NCBI GenBank assembly: GCA_036524005.1
Contig: DATDDB010000094.1
Span: 23,276-87,275, forward strand
Reading direction: 5' to 3'
DNA from: DATDDB01 sp036524005
Lineage (GTDB): Bacteria > Pseudomonadota > Gammaproteobacteria > Burkholderiales > Gallionellaceae
Length of the DNA stretch: 64,000 nt
Made by a program: the position numbers and the translations under genes. Of this stretch, positions 26,450 through 36,948 are shown in pieces. Under the pieces are notes generated by a model. It was not told where the DNA came from, made no database searches, and worked only from the letters and a program-made list of their open reading frames with translations. Position 1 is the first letter of the stretch; each line of letters opens with the position of its first letter.

Positions 26450-27200
26450 CGCTCGACACTCCTTCGAGTTCCACCAGATTCTCCAGCAGGCTGCGCACCT
26501 TTTCCATGGCGGGCGGAATGATCTCTGCCACGTCCTCCAGGCGCACCCCGTCCCGGCTGGAGCGGCGCCCGGCAGCGTCGTTCACCACCACCGCAATGGA
26601 GGCGTAGTCCAGCCCCAGTTCGCGCGCCAGCACCGCTTCCGGCATGCCGGACATGCCGACCATGTCGGCGCCGTCGCGCTCGTAACGGTTGATTTCGGCC
26701 TTGGTCTCCAGGCGCGGCCCTTGTGCCGCGGCATATACGCCGCCATCGCGGCAAGGCACGCCTGCGCGCTTGGCTGCCTCCAGGATCTGTAGGCGCAATG
26801 CCGGGGTATAGGGGTAGGTGAAGTCTATGTGCATCTCGGATCGCTCCAGCCCCTCAAAATAGGAGAAGTCGCGGCCATAGGTGTAATCAATGATCTGGTC
26901 CGGGATGACGATGACCCCGGGGGTGAATTCATCGCCGATGCCGCCCACCGAAGTCACGGAAACCACGTGCGTGGCGCCGGCGTCGCGCAATACCGACATG
27001 TTGGCGCGGTAATTCACGCGGTGCGGCGGGATGGTATGTCCATAGCCGTGGCGTGCCAGGAAAACGACCTCCTGCTGCCGCAGCATGCCGAAGGTCAGCG
27101 CGCCGGAAGGCTCGCCATAGGGAGTGCGCATCACCTGCCGGTGGGTAATTTCAAGATTGGCCAGGTTCGTCAGGCCGGTTCCGCCGATAATTGCCAACAT
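26439..27200 (-). CDS. mtnP: S-methyl-5'-thioinosine (or thioadenosine) phosphorylase
   Basis: A 253-residue purine nucleoside phosphorylase of the MTAP/PNP family that cleaves the methylthio-nucleoside left by polyamine synthesis with phosphate. The N-terminus MLAIIGGTGL, the phosphate-site RHGYGHTIPPHRVNYRAN, and the purine-site MSGMPEAVLARELGL followed by VVVNDAAG are visible. Methylthioadenosine enzymes usually carry a second Asp (NDYD-like) in that last motif. Here it is NDAAG, closer to thioinosine-specific forms, so I favour methylthioinosine as substrate. No deaminase gene is nearby to settle it. The downstream def overlaps by 11 nt. Confidence 0.8.
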   Translation of the reverse strand: MLAIIGGTGLTNLANLEITHRQVMRTPYGEPSGALTFGMLRQQEVVFLARHGYGHTIPPHRVNYRANMSVLRDAGATHVVSVTSVGGIGDEFTPGVIVIPDQIIDYTYGRDFSYFEGLERSEMHIDFTYPYTPALRLQILEAAKRAGVPCRDGGVYAAAQGPRLETKAEINRYERDGADMVGMSGMPEAVLARELGLDYASIAVVVNDAAGRRSSRDGVRLEDVAEIIPPAMEKVRSLLENLVELEGVSSDGE

Positions 27201-27371
27201 TTATGTATTGCCCGTAAGTTATCAGTAATGTTTCTTTTGGGCTAATTGTAACCTGTGTAACCCGTGTTCGGCTGAGCCTTCATTACCATGGCATTCTGGC
27301 CGCGCCCGTATTATCATGCGCCGCCGCCATGCCTATCGCAGATGGCGGGAAAACCGGACCGGGAAAACGGC

Positions 27372-30136
<2,765 letters not shown>

Positions 30137-30137
<1 letters not shown>

Positions 30138-30799
30138 TGAAACTGCTGCTGGCAGAGGACGACGCCATCCTGAGAGACGGCCTGGTCCGCTCCCTGCAGC
30201 AGGCGGGCTATGCCGTGGACAGCACGGCGAACGGCGTGGATGCCAACCACATGCTTGCGCTGCAGGGCTATGATCTCGTCATTCTCGACCTGGGCTTGCA
30301 GTCGCGCGACGGGCTGGAGGTGCTGGGCAAATTCAGGGTGCACAACAAGTCCACGCCGGTTTTGATCATCACCGCGCGCGATTCGGTTAACGACCGCGTC
30401 TCCGGCCTGGACCTGGGCGCCGACGATTACCTGACCAAGCCGTTCGACCTGGCGGAATTCGAGGCGCGCGTGCGCGCCCTGCTGCGGCGCGGGGCGGGCA
30501 CCTTGGGCAGCCAGTTGTCCATGGGCAACCTCAGGCTGGACCTGAACGGACGGCGCGCCTACCTGGCCGACGAAGCGCTGGATCTGTCCGCGCGCGAGCT
30601 GGGCGTGCTGGAAATCCTGATGCTGCGCGCGGGCCAGGTGGTGAACAAGGAGCAACTGGCGGAAAAGCTGACCAGTTGGGACGACGAAATCGGGGCAAAC
30701 GCAATCGAGGTTTACGTGCACCGGCTCAGGAAAAAACTGGAGCATGCGGACATCTCGATCAAGACCGTCAGGGGCCTGGGCTACCTGCTGGAAAAATGA
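30137..30799 (+). CDS. OmpR-family response regulator
   Basis: A 220-residue regulator with a receiver domain (acidic pocket E7, D8 and D9; phospho-acceptor D51 in VILDLGLQ; conserved Lys in LTKPFD) and a C-terminal winged helix that ends in the typical VHRLRKKLEH and TVRGLGYLLEK. The closest groups by eye are QseB/PmrA/TctD. The ATG overlaps the mgtA stop, and the kinase gene follows after 40 nt, so it is likely the partner of that kinase and may regulate this operon. Confidence 0.92.
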
Positions 30800-30839
30800 A
30801 TCCGCCCGCCGCGCGCAAACCGCACTCAACCGGACAACC

Positions 30840-32210
30840 ATGAGCCATCCCGCCTCCCTGCAACGGCAATTGATCGGCTGGCTGCTGCTGCCCTTTCTGG
30901 CCATCTGGCTCACCGGCGGCTTCATGTCCTACATGATCGCGGTGCGCTTTGCCGACCTGGCCCATGACCGCGGCCTGTTCGATTCCGCGCTGACCCTGGC
31001 CAGCCAGGTGAGAAGCGAAAATGGCGCCATCCTCCTCAGCGATCCCGAAACGGCGCTGAAAATGATCGCGATCGACCCTTACGACAAGATCTATTTCAGA
31101 ATCAGCGGCCCGGACCACAAAACGGTCGCGGGACAACCTGAATTGCCGGCGCCGCAGGCGGACGACATTCTGCCGGAAATGCCCTACTACAGCGACGGCT
31201 TCATGGAGGGGAGGCATGTGCGCATCGCCTCCATCTATCACACCATCCACAGCGGGAAGCAGGGTGCGCTGGTGCTGGTGCAGGTGGCAGAAACATTGAA
31301 GAAACGCCGGGTGATGGCGAGCGAAATCCTGGCGAGTGTGGCGGTGCCGCAATTGCTGCTGATCTCCCTCGCCCTGGCATTGGGCTGGTTCGGCATCCGG
31401 CGCGGCCTCGCATCGCTGGAGCGCATCCAGAAAGAGGTGCGTAACCGCTCGCACCTGGATCTAAGCCCGTTGCAGGAGGAAAATGCGCCGCGCGAAGTAG
31501 GCGCTCTGGTGCACGCCCTCAATGAGCTGCTCCACCAGCTGCAGACGGCCATTTCGGCCCAGACGCGCTTCATCGCCAATGCGGCCCACCAGCTGCGCAC
31601 GCCGCTGGCGGGCATCAAGACCCAGGCCGAATTCGCCCTGCGCCAGAGCGACCCGGAACTGATCAGGCATTCCCTGCAGCAACTGCACGCCAGCAACGAC
31701 CGCACCATCCACCTGGTCAACCAGCTGCTGGCGCTGGCCCGAGCCGAGCCGGGGTGGGAAGCTCCGGTAACAACGCTGGACCTGGTGGCGGTAGCCAGCA
31801 AAACCACGAGCGAATGGGTTCCTGCCGCGCTGAAAAAGAACATCGACCTGGGGTTTGAAGCCGGGCTTGCTGCCGCCCTCTTCCCGGCCAACGAAATGCT
31901 GCTGCGCGAAATGCTGAACAACCTGATCGACAACGCCATCCGCTACACCCAGCCGGACGGCGAAATCACCGTGCGCATCAGCCAGTCAGACCATCTGTTG
32001 ACGCTGGCCGTGGAGGACAATGGCCCCGGCATTCCTCCTCCAGAGCACGAGCGCGTGTTCGAGCGCTTCCACCGCGCGGCGTCACCCGAGGAAAACGGAT
32101 GCGGACTGGGACTTGCCATCGTGCGCGAAATAGCGCATCTTCACCATGGCGAGGTTTACCTGGTGGATACGCCCAAAGGCGCGCTGTTCGAGGTGCGCCT
32201 GCCGCTGTGA
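30840..32210 (+). CDS. TctE/QseC-like sensor histidine kinase
   Basis: A 456-residue membrane kinase: one helix at about 12-34, a periplasmic sensor domain of about 130 residues (35-165), a second helix (about 167-186), a HisKA domain with the phospho-acceptor H250 in AAHQLRTPLAG, and a HATPase with NLIDNAIRY, DNGPGIP and GCGLGLAIV. The periplasmic part resembles the TctE sensor domain. The start ATG at 30840 follows the regulator stop by 40 nt. The stimulus is unknown. The neighbours suggest Mg2+ limitation or an envelope-acting compound. Confidence 0.9.
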   Translation: MSHPASLQRQLIGWLLLPFLAIWLTGGFMSYMIAVRFADLAHDRGLFDSALTLASQVRSENGAILLSDPETALKMIAIDPYDKIYFRISGPDHKTVAGQPELPAPQADDILPEMPYYSDGFMEGRHVRIASIYHTIHSGKQGALVLVQVAETLKKRRVMASEILASVAVPQLLLISLALALGWFGIRRGLASLERIQKEVRNRSHLDLSPLQEENAPREVGALVHALNELLHQLQTAISAQTRFIANAAHQLRTPLAGIKTQAEFALRQSDPELIRHSLQQLHASNDRTIHLVNQLLALARAEPGWEAPVTTLDLVAVASKTTSEWVPAALKKNIDLGFEAGLAAALFPANEMLLREMLNNLIDNAIRYTQPDGEITVRISQSDHLLTLAVEDNGPGIPPPEHERVFERFHRAASPEENGCGLGLAIVREIAHLHHGEVYLVDTPKGALFEVRLPL

Positions 32211-32254
32211 CGGGCATGTCCGCCCCATGAAATCAAACAGGTGGAGTTGCAGCA

Positions 32255-32935
32255 ATGATAGAACTGAGCCAAGTCAGCCGGATGTTCACCGTGGGCGACC
32301 AGCAGGTGGCCGCGCTGCGCGGCATTGATCTGCACATCGCTGCGGGCGATTATGTCTCGGTCATGGGTCCTTCCGGCTCCGGAAAATCCACTCTGCTCAA
32401 TCTCATCGGCCTGCTCGACCGCCCCACTTCCGGCACCTACAAGCTGGATGGCGGCAATGTCACCTCGCTGAACGACGTGCAGCAGGCGCGCGTGCGCAGC
32501 GAAAAAATCGGCTTCGTGTTCCAGGCATTCCACCTGGTGCCCCGCCTCACCGCCGCGATGAACATCGAGCTGCCGATGATACTGGCCGGCGTGCCCGTAT
32601 CCGAACGCAAGACGCGCGTGGAGAAACTGCTGGAGAATTACGGTCTGAAGGAACGCGCCGACCACCGCCCGGACCAGCTCTCCGGCGGACAGCGCCAGCG
32701 CGTGGCGATTGCGCGCGCCACCAGCATGAACCCCGCCGTGCTGCTGGCCGACGAGCCAACCGGCAACCTGGACCAGACCACCGGCAAGGAAGTGCTGAAC
32801 CTGCTGGAGCAACTGGTGAAACAAGGCGTGACCCTCATCATGGTGACACATGACCCGGCGATCGGCGGGCGCGCCGCGCGCCAGATCCACATGGTGGACG
32901 GCGAGATCATCAACGAGACGAGGCGCGGTCCTTGA
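32255..32935 (+). CDS. ABC transporter ATPase (MacB/LolD type)
   Basis: A 226-residue ATPase with Walker A GPSGSGKST, the Q-loop FVFQAFHLVPRLTA, signature LSGGQRQRVAIARA, Walker B VLLADEPTGNLD and the switch His in VTHD. It belongs to the MacB/LolD/FtsE group, which energises mechanotransmission-type exporters instead of classical transport through the membrane. The gene lies 44 bp after the histidine kinase gene, and its stop overlaps the TTG start of the first permease. Confidence 0.93.
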   Translation: MIELSQVSRMFTVGDQQVAALRGIDLHIAAGDYVSVMGPSGSGKSTLLNLIGLLDRPTSGTYKLDGGNVTSLNDVQQARVRSEKIGFVFQAFHLVPRLTAAMNIELPMILAGVPVSERKTRVEKLLENYGLKERADHRPDQLSGGQRQRVAIARATSMNPAVLLADEPTGNLDQTTGKEVLNLLEQLVKQGVTLIMVTHDPAIGGRAARQIHMVDGEIINETRRGP

Positions 32936-34140
32936 GAATTTCCGACATCGCCCATTTCGCCACCGGCAGCCTGCGCGGCAGCCCGGCGCGCACGCTGTTG
33001 ATGATGCTGGCCATGTCCATCGGCGTGGCGGCAGTGGTGGTGCTGACGGCGCTGGGCGAAGGCGCGCGCCGCTACGTGGTTGACCAGTTCTCCTCTCTGG
33101 GCACCAACCTGGTGATCGTGCTGCCGGGGCGCACCGAGACGGCGGGCATCAGTCCGGGCATGCTGGTGGGGCAGGTTCCGCGCGAGATCACGCTGGATGA
33201 TGCGGAAGCCATTCTGCGCAGCCCGGCCGTCAAGCGCGTTGCGCCGCTTACCATAGGCTCGGCCACGCTTTCGCGCAATGGCTTGAACCGCGAGGTGGTG
33301 GTGGCCGGCTCCACTGCCGACATGCTGGAGGTGCGCCACATGGGCATGGGCAGCGGCAACTTCCTGCCGTCAGGCGACATTCACGACAGCTCCCCGGTAT
33401 GCGTGCTGGGCGACCAGATGCGGCGCGACCTGTTCGGCAACGAGCGCGCCGTGGGGCAATGGGTGCGCCTGGGCGACCGGCGCTTCCGCGTGATCGGCGT
33501 GCTGGCCGCGCAGGGTGAATCCATGGGCATGCGCACCGACGAACTGGTGATCATCCCGGTGGCCTCCGCGCACCAGCTGTTCAACACCTCCGGTCTGTTC
33601 CGCATCCTGGTGGAAGCGAAGAACCGCGAATCCATACCGCTGGCCCAGCACGATGCCGAACAGATCATGTTCCAGCGCCACAGCGGCGAGAAGGACGTGA
33701 CGGTGATCACCCAGGACGCCGTGCTCGCCACCTTCGACCGGATATTGACTGCGCTTACCATGGCGGTAGGCGGCATCGCTGCCATCAGTCTCGCCGTGGC
33801 GGGCGTGCTGATCATGAATGTGATGCTGATCGCCGTGGCGCAGCGCGTGAAGGAGATCGGCCTGCTCAAGGCGCTGGGCGCGCCGGGCCGCCAGATACGC
33901 AACCTGTTTTTTGCCGAGGCGGCGCTGCTCTCCGGCATAGGCGCCATGGCAGGACTGATCATGGGCTATGCGGGCAGCTTTTTCATCCGCCAGATCTACC
34001 CCAGCATTCCCGCCTCCCCCCCATGGTGGGCGGTGCTCGCGGCCTGCGGCACAGCGCTTGGCACGGGAATACTTTTCAGCGTGTGGCCCGCACGCCGCGC
34101 CGCGCGGCTCGATCCGGTGACGGCGCTGGCGGGGAGGTGA
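32932..34140 (+). CDS. MacB-like ABC permease, first copy
   Basis: A 402-residue permease with one N-terminal helix (about 20-42), a large periplasmic MacB core domain (about 45-255), and three C-terminal helices of the FtsX domain with ISLAVAGVLIMNVMLIAVAQR and the coupling motif VKEIGLLKALGAPGRQI. It ends in the typical WPARRAARLDPVTALAGR. The TTG start overlaps the ATPase stop (TTGA). Together with the second permease at 34790 it could form a heterodimer around the shared ATPase. The two genes are separated by about 650 bp of repetitive DNA. Confidence 0.9.
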   Translation: MRISDIAHFATGSLRGSPARTLLMMLAMSIGVAAVVVLTALGEGARRYVVDQFSSLGTNLVIVLPGRTETAGISPGMLVGQVPREITLDDAEAILRSPAVKRVAPLTIGSATLSRNGLNREVVVAGSTADMLEVRHMGMGSGNFLPSGDIHDSSPVCVLGDQMRRDLFGNERAVGQWVRLGDRRFRVIGVLAAQGESMGMRTDELVIIPVASAHQLFNTSGLFRILVEAKNRESIPLAQHDAEQIMFQRHSGEKDVTVITQDAVLATFDRILTALTMAVGGIAAISLAVAGVLIMNVMLIAVAQRVKEIGLLKALGAPGRQIRNLFFAEAALLSGIGAMAGLIMGYAGSFFIRQIYPSIPASPPWWAVLAACGTALGTGILFSVWPARRAARLDPVTALAGR

Positions 34141-34193
34141 TTGATATGTCTTTTACATTCAGGTCCGGCTGCTCCCTTCAATTTGTGCCGGGG

Positions 34194-34254
34194 GTTGTAC
34201 CCGCAAGGGGTACGCCGTGGTTGTATGGGGCTAAAGCCCCAACAACACACGCTG
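34194..34254 (+). repeat. Dispersed repeat, copy 2 (module A only)
   Basis: Contains a perfect hairpin GTACCC-GCAAG-GGGTAC (34197-34213) and a second hairpin GGGGC-TAAA-GCCCC (34227-34240) flanked by GTTGT/ACAAC. Compared with copy 1, one base pair of the first stem is changed on both sides (T-A here, C-G there), which keeps the stem intact. Module B is absent, and a different element begins 12 nt further on. Confidence 0.8.
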
Positions 34255-34265
34255 CCCGGCGGCAA

Positions 34266-34728
34266 GTTACTTTTCTTGTCTTGCCAAGAAAAGTAACCAA
34301 AAGAAGTCGCCCCCGGTGCGCCATCCCTGCGGGATACCCTGCGTTGCTCGGCCGGTCAGGCCTCCTCATAAACTCGCACGACCGGCTGCGCCGACACGTG
34401 CTCGAACATATTCGGAGGAATTCCCCTGCCCAGCCTGTGCTACTCGTTGGCGCACAGGGGAAGGAGCAGCCAGCAATCCCGTTGGGCAAACAGCCCAAAT
34501 GTAACAACGAAGCTCCCCTTCCCTTCTGCGCCACTAAAGGTTGGGTGAATCTATCGGGAGGTTTGGGCGAGCACTGTTCGAGCTCCGCAGCGGGGCGCGG
34601 GGTGTGCGCCCCGCCAGGGCGAGTTGCGCAGCCCCCGATGGATGCATCCAACCGAAGGCAGCCGCAGGCTGGCGCAGCAGGGCGTGCTTTCTTTGATTAC
34701 TTTCTTTACACGAGTAAAGAAAGTAATC
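34266..34728. repeat. 463-bp non-coding element bounded by two perfect hairpins
   Basis: The left end is GTTACTTTTCTTG and its exact complement with a 6-nt loop (34266-34297). The right end is a perfect 15-bp stem with a 4-nt loop (34695-34728) built on the related sequence TTACTTTCTTTAC. The inside has no credible gene. Elements with such TACTTTCTT hairpins are, as I recall, widespread intergenic repeats in beta- and gammaproteobacteria, so this is probably one of them. With copy 2 of the other repeat it fills most of the 649 bp (34141-34789) between the two permease genes. The right hairpin could end or slow transcription before the second permease. Confidence 0.7.
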
Positions 34729-34789
34729 GGCATGCGGGGCCGCCCCCCGCGCCCATCCACGAATACCGCCAGCACCCAAGGGAATAAAC

Positions 34790-35989
34790 ATGCTATTCCC
34801 TGATCTCCTCAAACTCACCACCTCCAGCTTCGTGCATGCACGGCTGCGCAGCTTCCTCACCGGGCTGGGCATCGCCATCGGCATCACCGCGGTGATTCTG
34901 CTCACCTCCATCGGCGAGGGGCTGCACCAGTTCGTGCTCGCGGAATTCTCGCAGTTCGGCACCAACATCGTCACCATCCAGCCGGGCAAGACCCAGGTGC
35001 AGGGTGGCAACGCAGGCGTGCTGGGCTCGGTGCGCACGCTTTCGCTGGACGATGCCGACTCACTGCGCCGCCTGCCCTACGTGGAGCACGTCAATGTCAG
35101 CGTGATGGGCAACGCAGACCTGCATTACAGCGGCAAGACGCGGCGCACCACGGTGTTCGGCGAAGGGCGCGAATTCGCCCGCGCCTTCACCATGAAGGTG
35201 GCGAGCGGGACGTTCTGGCCGGACGAGGATAACGAACAGGCGCGCGCGCTGGTGGTGCTGGGCTCCAAGGTCAGCCTGGAGCTGTATGGCGGGCAGAACC
35301 CGCTCGGCTCCTACCTGCGTGTGGGCGGCCAGCGCTTCCGCGTGATCGGCGTGATGGAGCCCAAGGGACAAATCCTCGGCCTTGACCTGGACGACACCGT
35401 GTTCATCCCGGCGGCGCGCGCGATGGAGCTGTTCAACCGCCCCGGGCTGATGGAAGCGCAGGTCAGCTACCAGGCCAGCGCCGACCCGAACACCGTCATC
35501 GCCCTGATCAAGGAACGCCTCACGCAGCGCCACGGGCGCGAGGACTTCACCATCATCTCACAGGAACAGGCGCTGGATGTGCTCAACTCGGTGCTGGGCG
35601 TGCTCACCTTCGCCGTGGGCGCGCTGGGCGGCATCTCGCTCGTGGTGGGTGCCGTGGGCATTCTCACCATCATGACCATGGCCGTCACCGAGCGCACCGC
35701 CGAGATCGGCCTGCTGCGCGCGCTGGGCGCGCAGGAGCGCCAGGTGCTGACGCTGTTCCTGGGCGAGGCCATGCTGCTCTCCGCCCTGGGCGGCCTGGCC
35801 GGATTGATTATGGGCATCGGCATCGCGCAGGCGCTGCACTGGGTATTCCCCGCCCTGCCGGTGCACACGCCCATCATATTCGCCGTGGTGGCGGAACTCA
35901 CCGCGGTTGCCATTGGCCTTGCCGCAGGCGTCATGCCCGCGCGCCGCGCGGCACGGCTGGACCCGGTGGAGGCGCTGCGCGCGGAATGA
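34790..35989 (+). CDS. MacB-like ABC permease, second copy
   Basis: A 399-residue permease with the same layout as the first: N-terminal helix (about 22-44), periplasmic core (about 45-255), and three C-terminal helices around VVGAVGILTIMTMAV and the coupling motif TAEIGLLRALGAQERQV, ending in MPARRAARLDPVEALRAE. The two permeases are clearly related but well diverged, which fits an old duplication into a heterodimer more than a recent copy. A weak AAGGGAATA precedes the ATG. Because 650 bp of repeats lie upstream, it may have its own promoter. Confidence 0.9.
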   Translation: MLFPDLLKLTTSSFVHARLRSFLTGLGIAIGITAVILLTSIGEGLHQFVLAEFSQFGTNIVTIQPGKTQVQGGNAGVLGSVRTLSLDDADSLRRLPYVEHVNVSVMGNADLHYSGKTRRTTVFGEGREFARAFTMKVASGTFWPDEDNEQARALVVLGSKVSLELYGGQNPLGSYLRVGGQRFRVIGVMEPKGQILGLDLDDTVFIPAARAMELFNRPGLMEAQVSYQASADPNTVIALIKERLTQRHGREDFTIISQEQALDVLNSVLGVLTFAVGALGGISLVVGAVGILTIMTMAVTERTAEIGLLRALGAQERQVLTLFLGEAMLLSALGGLAGLIMGIGIAQALHWVFPALPVHTPIIFAVVAELTAVAIGLAAGVMPARRAARLDPVEALRAE

Positions 35990-36092
35990 CCCAAAGGATT
36001 GCGGGATGCGTGAACTTCCCGTATCTTCCACCCAGCTTCACACTGTAAACGCCAGGCGCAAGCGGCCAGCAACCGTTCACATAGGGGGTAAC

Positions 36093-36680
36093 ATGTTCAA
36101 GTATATTCTCATCATCGCGCTGGCCGCAGGCGGCGGCTGGTACTACACGCACCGCAAGGTAATTGACCCCACCGCCATGCTCGCGCCAAACGATCCGGTG
36201 CAGGTCGATCTTTACAGTGCAGCCCCAGTCGAACTTAACGGCTATAAGCTTACCCCCATGGCTGATTTTCGCGCCGAGGCGCGCGTGCTGAGCGCCACTT
36301 CTTATAGTTCCGGGCGCGAAGCCGACCTGTCGCCGGTCGATCTGGCTCTGGGCTGGGGACGCATGTCGGTCGGCAATGTGATCGACCGCCTCAATATTTC
36401 CCAGGGCAGCCGCCATTACTTTTACCGGTGGACTGATGCACCGCCCATCCCGCAGCAGGAGATCATCACGCACAGTGCCAACATGCACATGATCCCTGCC
36501 AACGCTGCGATCGAAAAACAGCTGGAACGCGTCAGTACTGACGACCTGGTCAAAATCGAAGGACAATTGGTATATATCCGCGCGAACGACGGTTGGGGCT
36601 GGAACAGCTCCTTGCGGCGCGACGATAGCGGCGACGGCGCCTGCGAGGTCGTGCTGGTGAGGAGCATGCAGATTTACTGA
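36093..36680 (+). CDS. Conserved exported or membrane-anchored protein, function unknown
   Basis: A 195-residue protein with an N-terminal hydrophobic helix (about 3-18, IILIIALAAGGG-like) that anchors or exports it. The remainder is soluble, with a recognisable core HSANMHMIPAN (about 126) and a C-terminal segment WGWNSSLRRDDSGDGACE containing its only Cys. I have seen similar hypothetical proteins with this core, but no function is known to me. AGGGGGTAAC directly before the ATG at 36093 fixes the start. An open frame extends upstream into the permease end without support. It could be the last gene of the ABC operon, 103 bp after the permease. Confidence 0.7.
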   Translation: MFKYILIIALAAGGGWYYTHRKVIDPTAMLAPNDPVQVDLYSAAPVELNGYKLTPMADFRAEARVLSATSYSSGREADLSPVDLALGWGRMSVGNVIDRLNISQGSRHYFYRWTDAPPIPQQEIITHSANMHMIPANAAIEKQLERVSTDDLVKIEGQLVYIRANDGWGWNSSLRRDDSGDGACEVVLVRSMQIY

Positions 36681-36760
36681 GCGCCCAAGGAAACCGCCCT
36701 ATTGTTCTTTGACCAAAACTGGTTAATGCTTTTGCCGCAGCAACACCTTCTGTCCGTTAT

Positions 36761-36925
36761 GTGCAGGCTGGCCAAATCTGGCGAGTAGATGATATTGAGG
36801 TTCGCAAAGCACCGGCCCTGGAATACCTGACAGCGCTTTCGTTACCCGTGGCACTGTTGATTCTTTTCGCCTGCGGCGGCATCAGGGGCTGGGCTTGTTT
36901 CTGGCATTACCGGCAGCTCAACTAA
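36761..36925 (+). pseudogene. Possible remnant of a membrane-protein gene (about 54 codons)
   Basis: In the 268-bp gap before earP, one frame stays open from 36713 to the TAA at 36923-36925. From the GTG at 36761 it reads VQAGQIWRVDDIEVRK and then a credible membrane helix (LTALSLPVALLILFACGG) and a basic aromatic tail. No Shine-Dalgarno precedes it. The soluble-then-helix pattern resembles the 3' end of a larger gene that has lost its start. A chance frame cannot be excluded, and I see nothing else in the gap. Confidence 0.3.
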
Positions 36926-36948
36926 TTTTCGCATTTCGCACAACTGGC

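Noticed and set aside
27201..27371. Mg2+-sensing leader RNA or leader peptide before mgtA
   Set aside because: I looked for a proline-rich leader ORF or an obvious switch of paired stems and found none convincing in the 171 bp.
34194..34728. Possible CRISPR array or transposon in the permease gap
   Set aside because: There are no regularly spaced direct repeats and no transposase or recombinase gene. The hairpins are inverted repeats of two different types.
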